Positions 1-8,876 of a DNA stretch of 64,000 nucleotides are shown here, in pieces. The number at the start of each line of letters is the position of its first letter. The stretch's first letter is position 1. The notes beneath the pieces were generated by a model. That model ran no database searches and was not told the origin of the DNA. It saw only the letters and a list, made by a program, of their open reading frames with translations. The stretch lies in assembly GCA_028533045.1 (NCBI GenBank), contig JAQQAP010000011.1, forward strand, positions 111,154-175,153, written 5' to 3'. The position numbers were made by a program, and so were the translations under genes. This stretch comes from Spirochaetales bacterium. GTDB lineage: Bacteria; Spirochaetota; Spirochaetia; DSM-2461.

Positions 1-2285
1 AATCCCCGGTTTTGGCTGTTGGCAAACTCTTCGGCGCTGGAAAAGAGGGTGATTTTATCCAGGTAGGGATTTCCCTCCCAGGGACAGAAGGTTCCGCAGT
101 TACCGCACTCGTTACAAAGAGCGTCCAGGTGGAGGATTTGGGTGCGGTTCTTCTCTCCGGCCACCTCGATGGCCCGATTGGCCCGATTGGGACAGACATC
201 TATACATTTATTACATTCGTAGTGGCAGTCAAGGCAGCGCAGGGCCTCTTTCTGCGTTCCTTCCGCTGTCAATTTCGCCTTGGGGTCTATTTCAAAGTTC
301 ACCCGCCCCTTTTTCCGCTCCACTTCTTCCCGGTCTTCCCCGGCGAAGGGTGCGGGGGGGGCCGGGGGGATTTCTCCCGCCAGGGCGTCAATTTGTTTAG
401 CTGCGGCAGCGATATCTTCTATCAGGCCGATTTTAGGGTGATTATTTCCGTCGATGATGAGGGCGATTCCCTCTTCCTTCAGGCTCTCTTCGCTCGGAAG
501 CCCTTCGGGACAGGGGATGATTTTCACACCGCAAGTTTTAATGAAGTCCACATCGCCCTTAACTATCTCCCCGGGGAACTTGTAGCCCGGGAGGGAGTAC
601 TCTTCCTCGTCCGGACGGAGGTAAAGGGCCGTTTCATAGCCTCGTTGGGCCAGAAAATAGGCCGCCGAGAGGGTAAAAAGTCCCTGCCCCAGGAGGGCGG
701 CTCTCTTTCCGGCCCTTAATTCAGGGGCCTTGTGGGCCGCCATAAAATCGTCAAAACCCTGTTCCCGGGCCTGTTTCTTTAGCTCCCGTATCTTTACCGG
801 CGCCTCATAGTCCCGACGGGTACAGTTCTTTTCGCACCTACGGGAACAGTAGTGGCCGGTAATACCGGGCAGGGGATTCTTTTCGTAGATTACCCTAAGA
901 GCCCCCGCATAATTGCCTTCACCCATTAGCTTAATATAACGGGGGGCGTCCTGTTCAATGGGACAGGCCTCCTGGCAAGGGGGAACCACGCAGTTAAAAA
1001 GAGGGAGGGGGCGGGAAATCTGAACCTTCTCCTTACCGCGCCACTTTTTCTCCTTATAGACCGACTTAAGGCTCTCCTCGGCCAGAAGAGTCAGTTTGGC
1101 CACATCAATCCTCTCCGGGGGGCTTGCGGGATGTTCCAGACAGCTCTCCACCATCTGAGACATTCTCATATATCCGCCGGGCTTCAGAAGTTCGGTACAA
1201 ACGGTCAGGGGACGAATCCCCGTCTCCCACACATCGGCTATATTGTAGTCCGAAAGGCCGCCGGAAAAGGAGATAGCCAAATCACCCTCAAAGGCTTGAG
1301 CCAGACCGGCGGCCACGTTAATCGAGAGGGGGTAGAGGGGGCGGCCCGAGAGGTACATCTCCTCCCCGGGCAACTGGTCGAGCTTATTGAGAACCCCCAG
1401 GGTATTGGTCAGCTTAATCCCAAAGAAGCGCTTCTCCTTTTGGGCCAAATCCTTTAGCCGAGTGATCATGGAGACCGCATCGTCAAAAACAAGGTCCTTT
1501 TCAAAGGCTTCCCGGGGTACCTGAACGTAGTCAAAACCGCTCTCATTCAGGAAATTGTTGATAAAATCTTCCCCCAGAAGGGTGGGGTTCAGCTTCACAT
1601 AGGTGTTGAGCTTTTTCATCTCCAACATATAGGAGCAGATTTTTTCGATCTCATCGGGGGGGCAGCCGTGCATGGTGGATATGCTGATTTGGCTTCCCAT
1701 ATGGGGCGAGGGGATTTCAAGATCGATTCCTTCCCGGCGAGCTATCTTCTTTAGGATAGCCCCGTAGGCCTCATAACGGGGGTCGATACGGGCGTCCTTC
1801 ATCCTCTCTATAAACTGGTCCACCCGGGGAGATGAGATACCCTCCAGGTCATAGCCCACGCTCATGTTAAAAATAAAATCGCCCCCTCCGTCGGTCCATC
1901 CCAGGAATTCCTTAAAAAAGTGAAGGAGGAACCAGGCCTTAAGGTACTCGTCAAAGGCCTGATCCAGGGTGAATTCGGAGGACCACTCTACGTTATAGCA
2001 CTCGTCCCGGGCATCGATGCAGGGTTTTTCCAGCTCCAATTCGTCAAGAATCTGAACCGTCTTGAGCTCAAAGAAGCGGGCGCCGCTTAGGTAGGCTGCC
2101 AAAAAATTGGGGGCCATTTGGGTATGCGGTCCTGCGGCGGGGCCCAAAGGAAGGGGGCCGGAGGGGAAATCGTCCGTAAAAAAGGCGGCCCGGGGAATCC
2201 CGACGAGGGAGGCGGAGTTCTTGTACTCTTCCAGAGCTGCATTTATTAAATCCTCAAAGGAGAGGGGAAACATTCTATCTGACAT
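1..2285 (-). CDS. ygfK: YgfK-like Fe-S/flavin oxidoreductase, 3' end outside window
   Basis: The reverse strand reads open from ATG at 2285 to the window edge, so the C-terminus is missing. The first ~300 residues are a dihydroorotate-dehydrogenase-like barrel with the segment STMHGCPPDEIE. Next come glutamate-synthase-small-subunit-type cysteine motifs (CVVPPCQEACP, then YCSRRCEKNC), a degenerate nucleotide-binding region, and near the edge a ferredoxin-like set (CLDCHYECNKCIDVCP, CNECGNCGTFCPW). This order is typical of YgfK, the putative selenate reductase subunit encoded beside purine/molybdenum hydroxylase genes. It probably feeds electrons to or from the xanthine-dehydrogenase-type enzyme transcribed divergently to its right. 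The true physiological role of YgfK is not settled. Confidence 0.85.
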   Translation of the reverse strand, partial: MSDRMFPLSFEDLINAALEEYKNSASLVGIPRAAFFTDDFPSGPLPLGPAAGPHTQMAPNFLAAYLSGARFFELKTVQILDELELEKPCIDARDECYNVEWSSEFTLDQAFDEYLKAWFLLHFFKEFLGWTDGGGDFIFNMSVGYDLEGISSPRVDQFIERMKDARIDPRYEAYGAILKKIARREGIDLEIPSPHMGSQISISTMHGCPPDEIEKICSYMLEMKKLNTYVKLNPTLLGEDFINNFLNESGFDYVQVPREAFEKDLVFDDAVSMITRLKDLAQKEKRFFGIKLTNTLGVLNKLDQLPGEEMYLSGRPLYPLSINVAAGLAQAFEGDLAISFSGGLSDYNIADVWETGIRPLTVCTELLKPGGYMRMSQMVESCLEHPASPPERIDVAKLTLLAEESLKSVYKEKKWRGKEKVQISRPLPLFNCVVPPCQEACPIEQDAPRYIKLMGEGNYAGALRVIYEKNPLPGITGHYCSRRCEKNCTRRDYEAPVKIRELKKQAREQGFDDFMAAHKAPELRAGKRAALLGQGLFTLSAAYFLAQRGYETALYLRPDEEEYSLPGYKFPGEIVKGDVDFIKTCGVKIIPCPEGLPSEESLKEEGIALIIDGNNHPKIGLIEDIAAAAKQIDALAGEIPPAPPAPFAGEDREEVERKKGRVNFEIDPKAKLTAEGTQKEALRCLDCHYECNKCIDVCPNRANRAIEVAGEKNRTQILHLDALCNECGNCGTFCPWEGNPYLDKITLFSSAEEFANSQNRG

Positions 2286-2348
2286 AGTTAAAGAGTAACA
2301 CAGGGGAGGAATAAAATAAATATATATCGGTTAAATAGCCGCTTATAC

Positions 2349-2378
2349 TTGACCTCTTTCCCTTAGGAGAAATAAAAT
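2349..2378 (+). promoter_or_regulatory. sigma70-type promoter for the purine operon
   Basis: TTGACC (2349-2354) and TAAAAT (2373-2378) are separated by 18 bp. They lie in the 161-bp gap between divergent ygfK and the membrane protein gene at 2447. The leader of about 60 nt shows no riboswitch that I recognise. Confidence 0.5.
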
Positions 2379-2446
2379 GATAGGAAGAGCCCTTATTAAA
2401 GGGGCTCGTAAGTCTGTTTATAATTGTGTGTACGTGGAGGATCATA

Positions 2447-3082
2447 ATGGACAAATCAACAAAGTTAAATCATTTTATTTATATACTCATCTATGCTTCG
2501 ATCTGGGGTTTCCTGGAAGCTACCCTGGGATGGAGTCTGCAGTTTCTTGCCATACAGGTCTCCGGATTCGTTATGTTTCCTCTGGCCATGTATATTTTGC
2601 TTTCCGCCTATCGGAAGCTGGAGAGCGCCCGCAGCCTTGTGGCAATTGGTGTGGTTGCCGGGGTTATTAAGCTGGTTAACCTGCTTCTTCCCGGCCTGCC
2701 TCCCATTAAAACGATTAATCCCGCTATCGCTCTGGTTCTGGAAGCCAGTTTCGCGGCCCTTTTTATTCCCGCTTTAATGAAGGTAAAAGGGGCGGCCCGT
2801 TTAGGCTTTTCCACCCTTCTTAACCTGAGTTGGAGAGGGGCTTTTCTTCTGACCGCCCTGGCTATTCAGGTTCTTTGGGTGATTCCCATGGGGCTTTTAA
2901 AGTCGGGAGAGATGATTTTTAGCTATCTTGTGGTAAATGGCCTTGTCAGTTCTCTGATCACTTGGATGATTGTGATGATTGAAGCCCGGCCGGGACTGAG
3001 TCTCTCTATTAAACTTAAAAAGCCTTCTATCTGGGCCCTTCCCCTGTTGGCGGGCTCTGTGGGCGCTCAGCTTTTTCTCTAA
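2447..3082 (+). CDS. Unknown multi-pass membrane protein, first gene of purine operon
   Basis: This is a 211-residue hydrophobic protein with about six membrane segments and short polar loops (for example AYRKLESARS). I do not recognise the family. Size and topology resemble an ECF-transporter substrate-binding (S) subunit or another small permease, but no signature motif confirms it. The start is placed at ATG 2447 because GTGGAGG lies 6-12 bases upstream; an in-frame GTG at 2426 lacks a good ribosome site. It lies 17 bp ahead of xdhC, so it is probably co-transcribed with the purine catabolism genes. A role in purine or cofactor uptake is inference from position only. Confidence 0.65.
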   Translation: MDKSTKLNHFIYILIYASIWGFLEATLGWSLQFLAIQVSGFVMFPLAMYILLSAYRKLESARSLVAIGVVAGVIKLVNLLLPGLPPIKTINPAIALVLEASFAALFIPALMKVKGAARLGFSTLLNLSWRGAFLLTALAIQVLWVIPMGLLKSGEMIFSYLVVNGLVSSLITWMIVMIEARPGLSLSIKLKKPSIWALPLLAGSVGAQLFL

Positions 3083-3099
3083 ATACCGGATAGATTCAT

Positions 3100-3915
3100 A
3101 TGATAAGCGATCTATACGGGAAAATTTCCGAACTTACCTCTCGGGGGAGGTCTTGCGTTATGGTCACCGTGGCCGAAACGGAAGGATTCGGGCCCATGAC
3201 GGTGGGAAAGAAAATGCTTGTCCTTGATGACGGCTCCTCTGAGGGAACCGTGGGGGGCGGGGCATTGGAATTCGAGGCCCTTCAGACAGCCCAAGAGGTT
3301 CTTAAGGATCAAAAGAGTCGGCTTGTCTCCTATCTTCTCAATGAGGGAAAGGTAAAGGAGGGATTCAAGACTGTCCCCATGGTGTGTGGAGGAACGGCCA
3401 AGTTCTTCTATGAGTACCTTTCCGGCGGGGACCGGGTCTCTATTTTTGGGGGAGGTCATGTGGGCCAGGCACTGGTGCGGCAGCTCAATCTTTTGGGGTA
3501 CTACACCATACTTATAGATGACCGGGAGGATATTTTTACCTCCGAAGCCCCCGCCTGTGAGTGCATTCACGAGGCTTTTCACTCCTATGCTATGAAAGCT
3601 CCCCTCGATGAGTCGAGCTATGTGGTTATTTGTACCGCCTCCCATGCCAATGACTTTGACGTGGCCCGGGCCCTGACCGAACGGGGCGTCAAACCCAAGT
3701 ATCTGGGAATGCTCGCCTCTCCTTTAAAAAAGGCGGAACTTGTTTCTCGGTTGGAGAAGGAGTTTGGGGCCGATCTGGATCTTTCCCACTTCTACAGCCC
3801 CGTGGGCCTGGACATAGGAGGGGAGTCTCCTGCGGATATCGCCCTTTCCGTAGCCGCCGAAATTAGTGCCGTTAAATACGAAAGGAGAGAAATCTCCCAC
3901 ATGAGGAACCGGTAA
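3100..3915 (+). CDS. xdhC: XdhC/CoxI-family molybdenum hydroxylase maturation factor
   Basis: This 271-residue protein has the two domains of the XdhC family. The N-terminal part carries the hallmark GTVGGGALE (about residues 49-57). The C-terminal part is a Rossmann fold with GGGHVGQALVRQL (about 117-129), and it ends in a conserved PVGLDIGGESPADIALSV segment. XdhC proteins bind molybdenum cofactor, promote its sulfuration and insert it into xanthine-dehydrogenase-type enzymes. Its place two genes upstream of such an enzyme fits that job. The ribosome site is weak (GGATAG), so translation may depend on coupling to the upstream gene. It ends one base before the next start codon. Confidence 0.9.
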   Translation: MISDLYGKISELTSRGRSCVMVTVAETEGFGPMTVGKKMLVLDDGSSEGTVGGGALEFEALQTAQEVLKDQKSRLVSYLLNEGKVKEGFKTVPMVCGGTAKFFYEYLSGGDRVSIFGGGHVGQALVRQLNLLGYYTILIDDREDIFTSEAPACECIHEAFHSYAMKAPLDESSYVVICTASHANDFDVARALTERGVKPKYLGMLASPLKKAELVSRLEKEFGADLDLSHFYSPVGLDIGGESPADIALSVAAEISAVKYERREISHMRNR

Positions 3916-3916
3916 T

Positions 3917-5179
3917 TTGATTAACCTGTACAAAGGAAATTTTATAGATACCCCCACTCCCGGTGAATTCCGGGTAAGGGAAGAGTCGGTAGCCGTGGTG
4001 GAGGAGGGAAAGCTGATTTCCCTGGAGAGCCAGGTGCCTCGGGAGTATGCCTCCCTGCCCGTAAGGGATTTGGGACTTGTGATACCCTCCTTTATTGACC
4101 TGCACGTTCATGCCCCCCAGCATATGCAGATGGGAGCGGGTCTGGATTTGGGACTCCTGGACTGGCTGGACAATCACACCTTTCCCGGGGAAACCCGTTT
4201 TGCCAATGAAGATTATGCCCGGGAACTTTATCCGCTTTTTGCCAAGGAGCTCTTAAGGCAGGGGAGTTTAAGGTCCGTGGTATACGGGACCATCCACGGG
4301 AAGTCCACCCTGATTTTGGCGGAAGCCCTGGAAAAGGCCGGACTGACCGCCTTTGTGGGGAAGATCAATATGGATCAGAACGCCCCCGATTCTCTTAAGG
4401 AAGAAACAGAGGAGTCCCTGAGGGAAAGTGTCGATTTCTGTGAAAGAATGGCCGCCCATGAACGGGTCCGCCCCATCCTGACCCCCCGTTTTGCTCCCAG
4501 CTGTACGGAAAAACTTATGAAGGGGCTTGGTGAGTTGGCCCGCAAGAAGGACCTGCCCGTCCAATCCCATCTGGCCGAAACCCGTCCCGAGGCCCGTTGG
4601 GTTTCGGAACTTTTCCCCAAAAGTCGCAGCTACACCCATGTTTATGATGACTGCGGTCTTCTGGGGCCGGGAAGCCTTATGGCCCATGGTATCTATTTAA
4701 GCGACGAAGAGATAGAACTGATTCGGGAAAGGGAAGCCACCCTGGTTCACTGTCCCAGCGCCAATATCAATCTGAGCAGCGGTATTATGCCTCTGGGGCG
4801 CTATCTGGACGGGGGAGTTAATCCGGGATTGGGCTCCGATGTGGGGGCCGGTCATACCTTAGCCATGTACCGGGCGGTGGTTCAGGCCGTTCAGGTCTCC
4901 AAGCTCCTGCGGGTTATGGAGCCCGAGGGAAATCACCGGACAATAAAACTCTCCGAGGCCTTCTATCTGGCCACCATGGGGAACGGCCGATTTTTCACAG
5001 GCCGGGGTTTTGAGCCCTGCGGGGCCTTTGAGGCGGGAATGAGCTTTGACGCTCTGGCCATTGACCTGGAACTGCCCAAGGCGGTGGGAATGTCTCCCCT
5101 TAATCAACTGGAGCGCTTCCTTTATTCCGGGGACGACCGCCATATAAAAACACGAATCTTAGCAGGTAGGGAATTATGA
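3917..5179 (+). CDS. guaD: Guanine deaminase
   Basis: This 420-residue amidohydrolase begins with TTG just after the xdhC stop. The metal-binding HxH lies in DLHVHAPQHM (H63, H65). Further ligands are expected at SHLAE, MAHGIYL and GLGSDVGAGH. The segments LLDWLDNHTFPGE and GKINMDQNAPD are typical of guanine deaminase rather than of SsnA-type aminohydrolases. The enzyme converts guanine to xanthine, the substrate expected for the oxidase encoded immediately downstream, so the two steps are consecutive. The stop overlaps the next ATG (ATGA), indicating translational coupling. Confidence 0.9.
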   Translation: MINLYKGNFIDTPTPGEFRVREESVAVVEEGKLISLESQVPREYASLPVRDLGLVIPSFIDLHVHAPQHMQMGAGLDLGLLDWLDNHTFPGETRFANEDYARELYPLFAKELLRQGSLRSVVYGTIHGKSTLILAEALEKAGLTAFVGKINMDQNAPDSLKEETEESLRESVDFCERMAAHERVRPILTPRFAPSCTEKLMKGLGELARKKDLPVQSHLAETRPEARWVSELFPKSRSYTHVYDDCGLLGPGSLMAHGIYLSDEEIELIREREATLVHCPSANINLSSGIMPLGRYLDGGVNPGLGSDVGAGHTLAMYRAVVQAVQVSKLLRVMEPEGNHRTIKLSEAFYLATMGNGRFFTGRGFEPCGAFEAGMSFDALAIDLELPKAVGMSPLNQLERFLYSGDDRHIKTRILAGREL

Positions 5180-6612
5180 AGATAGACTGTCGATTTATTC
5201 TAAACCATAGGGAGATGGAACTTTCCCTCCCCCCCGGTCGTTCAGTGCTGGATCTTTTAAGAAAGGATTTGGGAATGTACGGCACCAGGGAAGGCTGCCG
5301 GGAAGGGGAGTGCGGGGCCTGTACGGTTATTCTGGGCCGGGTTCCTCTGGCGGTTTATCGTCCCATGGCGTCCTGTATCATGCCCGTGGGCCAGCTGAAT
5401 TATACTCACCTGGTGACCATAGAGGGGCTTCAGGGTGAGAGGCCCAATCGGCTTCAGCAGGCTTTTTTGAATCAGGGGGCTTCCCAATGCGGTTTCTGTA
5501 CTTCCGGCTTCATCCTGGCCCTTACGGGATATCTTCTGGAAGGGCGGTCCGTGACTCTTGAGGGCGCGGTGAATGCTCTGGACGGGAATATCTGCCGCTG
5601 TACCGGCTACGGTTCCATTCGCCGAGCCGTGGAGGAGACGGTGGAACCCCTTGTGGGGAAGGTTCCCTCCCTTCAGTCGCTCATAGAACTGGATTTGCTC
5701 CCCCCCTATTTTACGGAAATTCCCAAAAGACTGGAAAAACTCAGGCTTAAATCTCTGGCCGATTCACAGGAGCTTAGCTTTGAACGGATCAAAGAGAGGG
5801 GCCCTCTTATTGCGGGGGGAACCGATTTGTATGTACAGCGGGGAGAAGCTCTGGAGAAGGGGCAGCCCCGTTTTATCATTCCCGAGTCGGAGGCCATTCG
5901 GGAAGAGGAGGGGATGATTGTTATTCCCGCTTCGGCTACCATGGAGCAGCTGCGGCTTAGTCCTTTTATGAATGAAGCCTTTCCCCTGTGGAGTGAGAAG
6001 CTCCTGCTCGTGGCCTCCCATATTTTAAGGAATCGGGCCACTTTGGGAGGAAATCTGGTTAATGCCTCTCCCATTGGGGACGGGGCGGTACTGCTTCTTG
6101 CTCTGGATGCTCAAATTCAGCTTAGCTCAGAGGAGGGTACTTCACGGCGTCTTCCCCTCAGAGAGTTTTTTCTGGATTACAAAAAGCTGGACCTTAAAGA
6201 GGGGGAACTGGTGGATTGTCTCCTTGTGAAAAAATATGAATCCAAGCAGCTATGGAACTTTGCGAAAGTGAGCAAACGGGAGCGTCTGGATATTGCCAGC
6301 TGTAACTCGGCCGCCCTTTTTACCGTGGAAGAGGGGTGTATCAGTTCCGCCGGGATCGCCCTGGGCGGGGTTGCTCCCGTTCCTTTTACTGCTGGAAAGA
6401 CCATGGCCTGGCTTAAGGGTAAGTCTCTCACAAAAGAGACCCTCCTTGGCTCCTTTGACATTTTGCAAAAAGAGATTAACCCCATTGATGATGTACGGGG
6501 GAGTTCTACCTATAAGAGACGTTTGGCTTCGGCCCTTCTGGCGGACCACTACCTTCGCTGTTTCCCCGACCTGTGCAGCTATGACGATTTGGCAAAAGGA
6601 GGCGTACTGTGA
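5176..6612 (+). CDS. xdhA: Xanthine dehydrogenase-type iron-sulfur/FAD subunit
   Basis: This 478-residue protein fuses two electron-transfer modules. The N-terminal ~160 residues hold the plant-type 2Fe-2S motif (GCREGECGACTVIL) and the second 2Fe-2S domain (QCGFCTSGF, then NICRCTGYGSI). The remainder is a CO-dehydrogenase-type FAD domain with AGGTDLYVQRG and RATLGGNLVNASPIGDG. It corresponds to the small XdhA chain of two-subunit bacterial xanthine dehydrogenases. Electrons from purine hydroxylation would pass through the iron-sulfur centres to FAD. It overlaps guaD by four bases and the Mo subunit gene by four bases. Confidence 0.92.
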   Translation: MKIDCRFILNHREMELSLPPGRSVLDLLRKDLGMYGTREGCREGECGACTVILGRVPLAVYRPMASCIMPVGQLNYTHLVTIEGLQGERPNRLQQAFLNQGASQCGFCTSGFILALTGYLLEGRSVTLEGAVNALDGNICRCTGYGSIRRAVEETVEPLVGKVPSLQSLIELDLLPPYFTEIPKRLEKLRLKSLADSQELSFERIKERGPLIAGGTDLYVQRGEALEKGQPRFIIPESEAIREEEGMIVIPASATMEQLRLSPFMNEAFPLWSEKLLLVASHILRNRATLGGNLVNASPIGDGAVLLLALDAQIQLSSEEGTSRRLPLREFFLDYKKLDLKEGELVDCLLVKKYESKQLWNFAKVSKRERLDIASCNSAALFTVEEGCISSAGIALGGVAPVPFTAGKTMAWLKGKSLTKETLLGSFDILQKEINPIDDVRGSSTYKRRLASALLADHYLRCFPDLCSYDDLAKGGVL

Positions 6613-8876
6613 AAAATCCCGATAGCACCTACCATGTGATGGGTCTTACCCGCTATGTGGATGACCAGGACTTCCCCCAACGGGGCCTCCACTGCGTTGT
6701 CTTTTTCTCTCCCGTGGCCAAAGGAAAAGTCCGGAAACTCGATATTTCCCGGGCCGCAGAAGTGAGGGGAGTGGATTTCATTCTTACCGCCCGGGATATC
6801 CCCGGTGAGAACCAGATAGGCGGCATCATTGAGGATGAAATTCTCATGGCCGAGGATGAGGTGGACTTTGTGGGAATGCCCATGGCCGCCGTTTACGGAC
6901 GCACAGAGGAAGCCGCCCGGGAAGCGGTCGAGCTGATTGAAGTGGACATTGAGGAGGAGACTCCCATTCTGGACCCCCGGGAAGCCTATGAGAAGAATGA
7001 GCTTATAGCCCCCGTGCGTACATTTACCCTGGGGAATACGGAGGAAGCCATTGCCGGAGCCGCCTACGTGGCCCGGGGAAGGGCCGAGTCCGGTGCGCAG
7101 GAGCATTTTTACCTGGAAACCCAGGCGACCATAGCCACACCCACCGAGGAGGGGAACATTTTTCTCTCCACCGGAACCCAGGCTCCCACATCGGTACAGC
7201 GCTGCGTGGCCAAGGTGTGCGGTTACCCCATGAACAAGATAGAAGTGGATGTGAGACGCCTGGGCGGCGCCTTCGGAGGTAAGGAGGACCAGGCCAATAC
7301 CTGGGCCTGTTTTGCCGCCCTGGGAGCCCAAAAGTCCGGTCTTCCCTGCCGTATGGTCCTGCGCCGGTCGGAGGATATGCTGGCCACGGGAAAACGGCAC
7401 CCCTACAGTTCGGACTTTACCCTAGCCCTGGATCGGGAAGGAAAGTTCCTGGCCTATAAGGCTATGTTCTACCAGAATGCCGGTGCCGCCGCAGACCTTT
7501 CCACCTCCGTTTTGGAAAGAACTCTGTTCCATGCCACCGCCTCCTACTATGTGCCCCATGTCCATGCCACGGCCGCATCCTGCCGTACCAATATAACGCC
7601 CAATACCGCTTTTCGGGGTTTTGGCGGACCCCAGGGGATGTTTGTCTTTGAAGCGGCCATTCGGGAGGCCTCTCGGGTCAGCGGAATTTCCGTAGAAGAA
7701 CTGCAAAGAAAGAACCTTTTGAAAACCGGCGATCTTCTCTCCTATGGGCAGATCGCAGAAAACGCCCGGGCCGAGCGCTGCTGGGACAGGGCTCTGGAAA
7801 AATACGAACTTCCCAAACGGATGAAAGCCATAGATAATCAGAGGGAGAAAGAGAAAACTTCTGGTAAGTTGGAGCGGTATGGCCGGGGCTATGCCCTCAT
7901 GCCGGTTTGTTTTGGAATCAGCTTTACCACCACCTTTCTTAATCAGGCCCGGGCCCATATTCATGTTTATACCGACGGCAGTGTGGGGGTCAGCACCGGG
8001 GCCGTAGAGATGGGTCAGGGGGTGAATCACAAGATTCGGGAGATCGTTTCGGAGAGCTTTGGCATAGACGGAACACATATCAAACTTGAGTCTACCAATA
8101 CCACCCGGGTTTCCAACTCAAGTCCCACAGCCGCCAGCAGTGGAGCCGATTTTAACGGCGCCGCCGCCCTCATGGCCTGTGAGATGATTAAGGAGCGCCT
8201 TTTCAAATATATGGCCTCCACCCTGGAGTGTAAGGCGGAGGATCTTTCCCTGAAGGACGGCCGTCTCTATCAGAAGGAAAGCCCCTGTGAGGAGAGCTGG
8301 GAGGATGTGGTTATTCAAGCCTATCGTGCCCGGGTGCAGTTAAGCGCCGAGGCCCACTACTCCACACCGGACCTCCACTTTGATAAAAGCACAGAGAAGG
8401 GACACCCCTTTGCCTACCACACCTACGGAACCGCCTATTTTGAAGCGGAAGTGGACCGACTTTTGGGAACTTATCGGGTGGAAAAGGCCTATGTGGTTCA
8501 CGATTTGGGACGGTCTATTAATCCCCTCATAGACCTGGGACAGGTGGAAGGGGGAATGGTCCAGGGAATCGGATGGCTTACCATGGAAGAGATGCGCTAT
8601 GCCGAATCGGGAAGGCCTCTCACGGCCACGGCGGGAACCTATAAAATGCCCGATATCTCATCGGCACCGGTAGATATGAAGGTGGAATTCCTGGAAGATG
8701 CCTATAATGACAGGGCCGTAAAAGGGTCCAAGGCCGTGGGGGAACCACCCTTTATGTACGGAATAGGGGCCTATTGGGCCATTAAGAGGGCGGCCGGGAC
8801 GGATTTTTGTTCCTATACGGCTCCCCTTACACCGGAGCGGCTTATGGGAGAGACCCGGGGGAATCGGCCAGATTAA
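6609..8876 (+). CDS. xdhB: Xanthine dehydrogenase-type molybdopterin subunit
   Basis: This 755-residue large subunit starts at GTG 6609, overlapping the xdhA stop. Visible active-site segments are QEHFYLETQ, LGGAFGGKED, FRGFGGPQG (the Arg typical of purine-binding enzymes), GAVEMGQG and KAVGEPPF, whose Glu is the catalytic base in xanthine dehydrogenase. Together with guanine deaminase upstream this favours xanthine or hypoxanthine as substrate. The adjacent YgfK and XdhC raise the possibility of a selenium-dependent enzyme, which sequence alone cannot decide. The 3' end overlaps the convergent transporter gene by 35 bp. Confidence 0.92.
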   Translation: MKNPDSTYHVMGLTRYVDDQDFPQRGLHCVVFFSPVAKGKVRKLDISRAAEVRGVDFILTARDIPGENQIGGIIEDEILMAEDEVDFVGMPMAAVYGRTEEAAREAVELIEVDIEEETPILDPREAYEKNELIAPVRTFTLGNTEEAIAGAAYVARGRAESGAQEHFYLETQATIATPTEEGNIFLSTGTQAPTSVQRCVAKVCGYPMNKIEVDVRRLGGAFGGKEDQANTWACFAALGAQKSGLPCRMVLRRSEDMLATGKRHPYSSDFTLALDREGKFLAYKAMFYQNAGAAADLSTSVLERTLFHATASYYVPHVHATAASCRTNITPNTAFRGFGGPQGMFVFEAAIREASRVSGISVEELQRKNLLKTGDLLSYGQIAENARAERCWDRALEKYELPKRMKAIDNQREKEKTSGKLERYGRGYALMPVCFGISFTTTFLNQARAHIHVYTDGSVGVSTGAVEMGQGVNHKIREIVSESFGIDGTHIKLESTNTTRVSNSSPTAASSGADFNGAAALMACEMIKERLFKYMASTLECKAEDLSLKDGRLYQKESPCEESWEDVVIQAYRARVQLSAEAHYSTPDLHFDKSTEKGHPFAYHTYGTAYFEAEVDRLLGTYRVEKAYVVHDLGRSINPLIDLGQVEGGMVQGIGWLTMEEMRYAESGRPLTATAGTYKMPDISSAPVDMKVEFLEDAYNDRAVKGSKAVGEPPFMYGIGAYWAIKRAAGTDFCSYTAPLTPERLMGETRGNRPD

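Noticed and set aside
2379..2446. Purine riboswitch in the leader of the purine operon
   Set aside because: I looked for the conserved TATA...GTCTCTACC-like core and found none in the leader of about 60 bases.
2377..2670. 97-codon plus-strand frame upstream of and overlapping the membrane protein gene
   Set aside because: It is out of frame with the clear hydrophobic protein at 2447 and reads as a shadow; its own start lies in the promoter leader.
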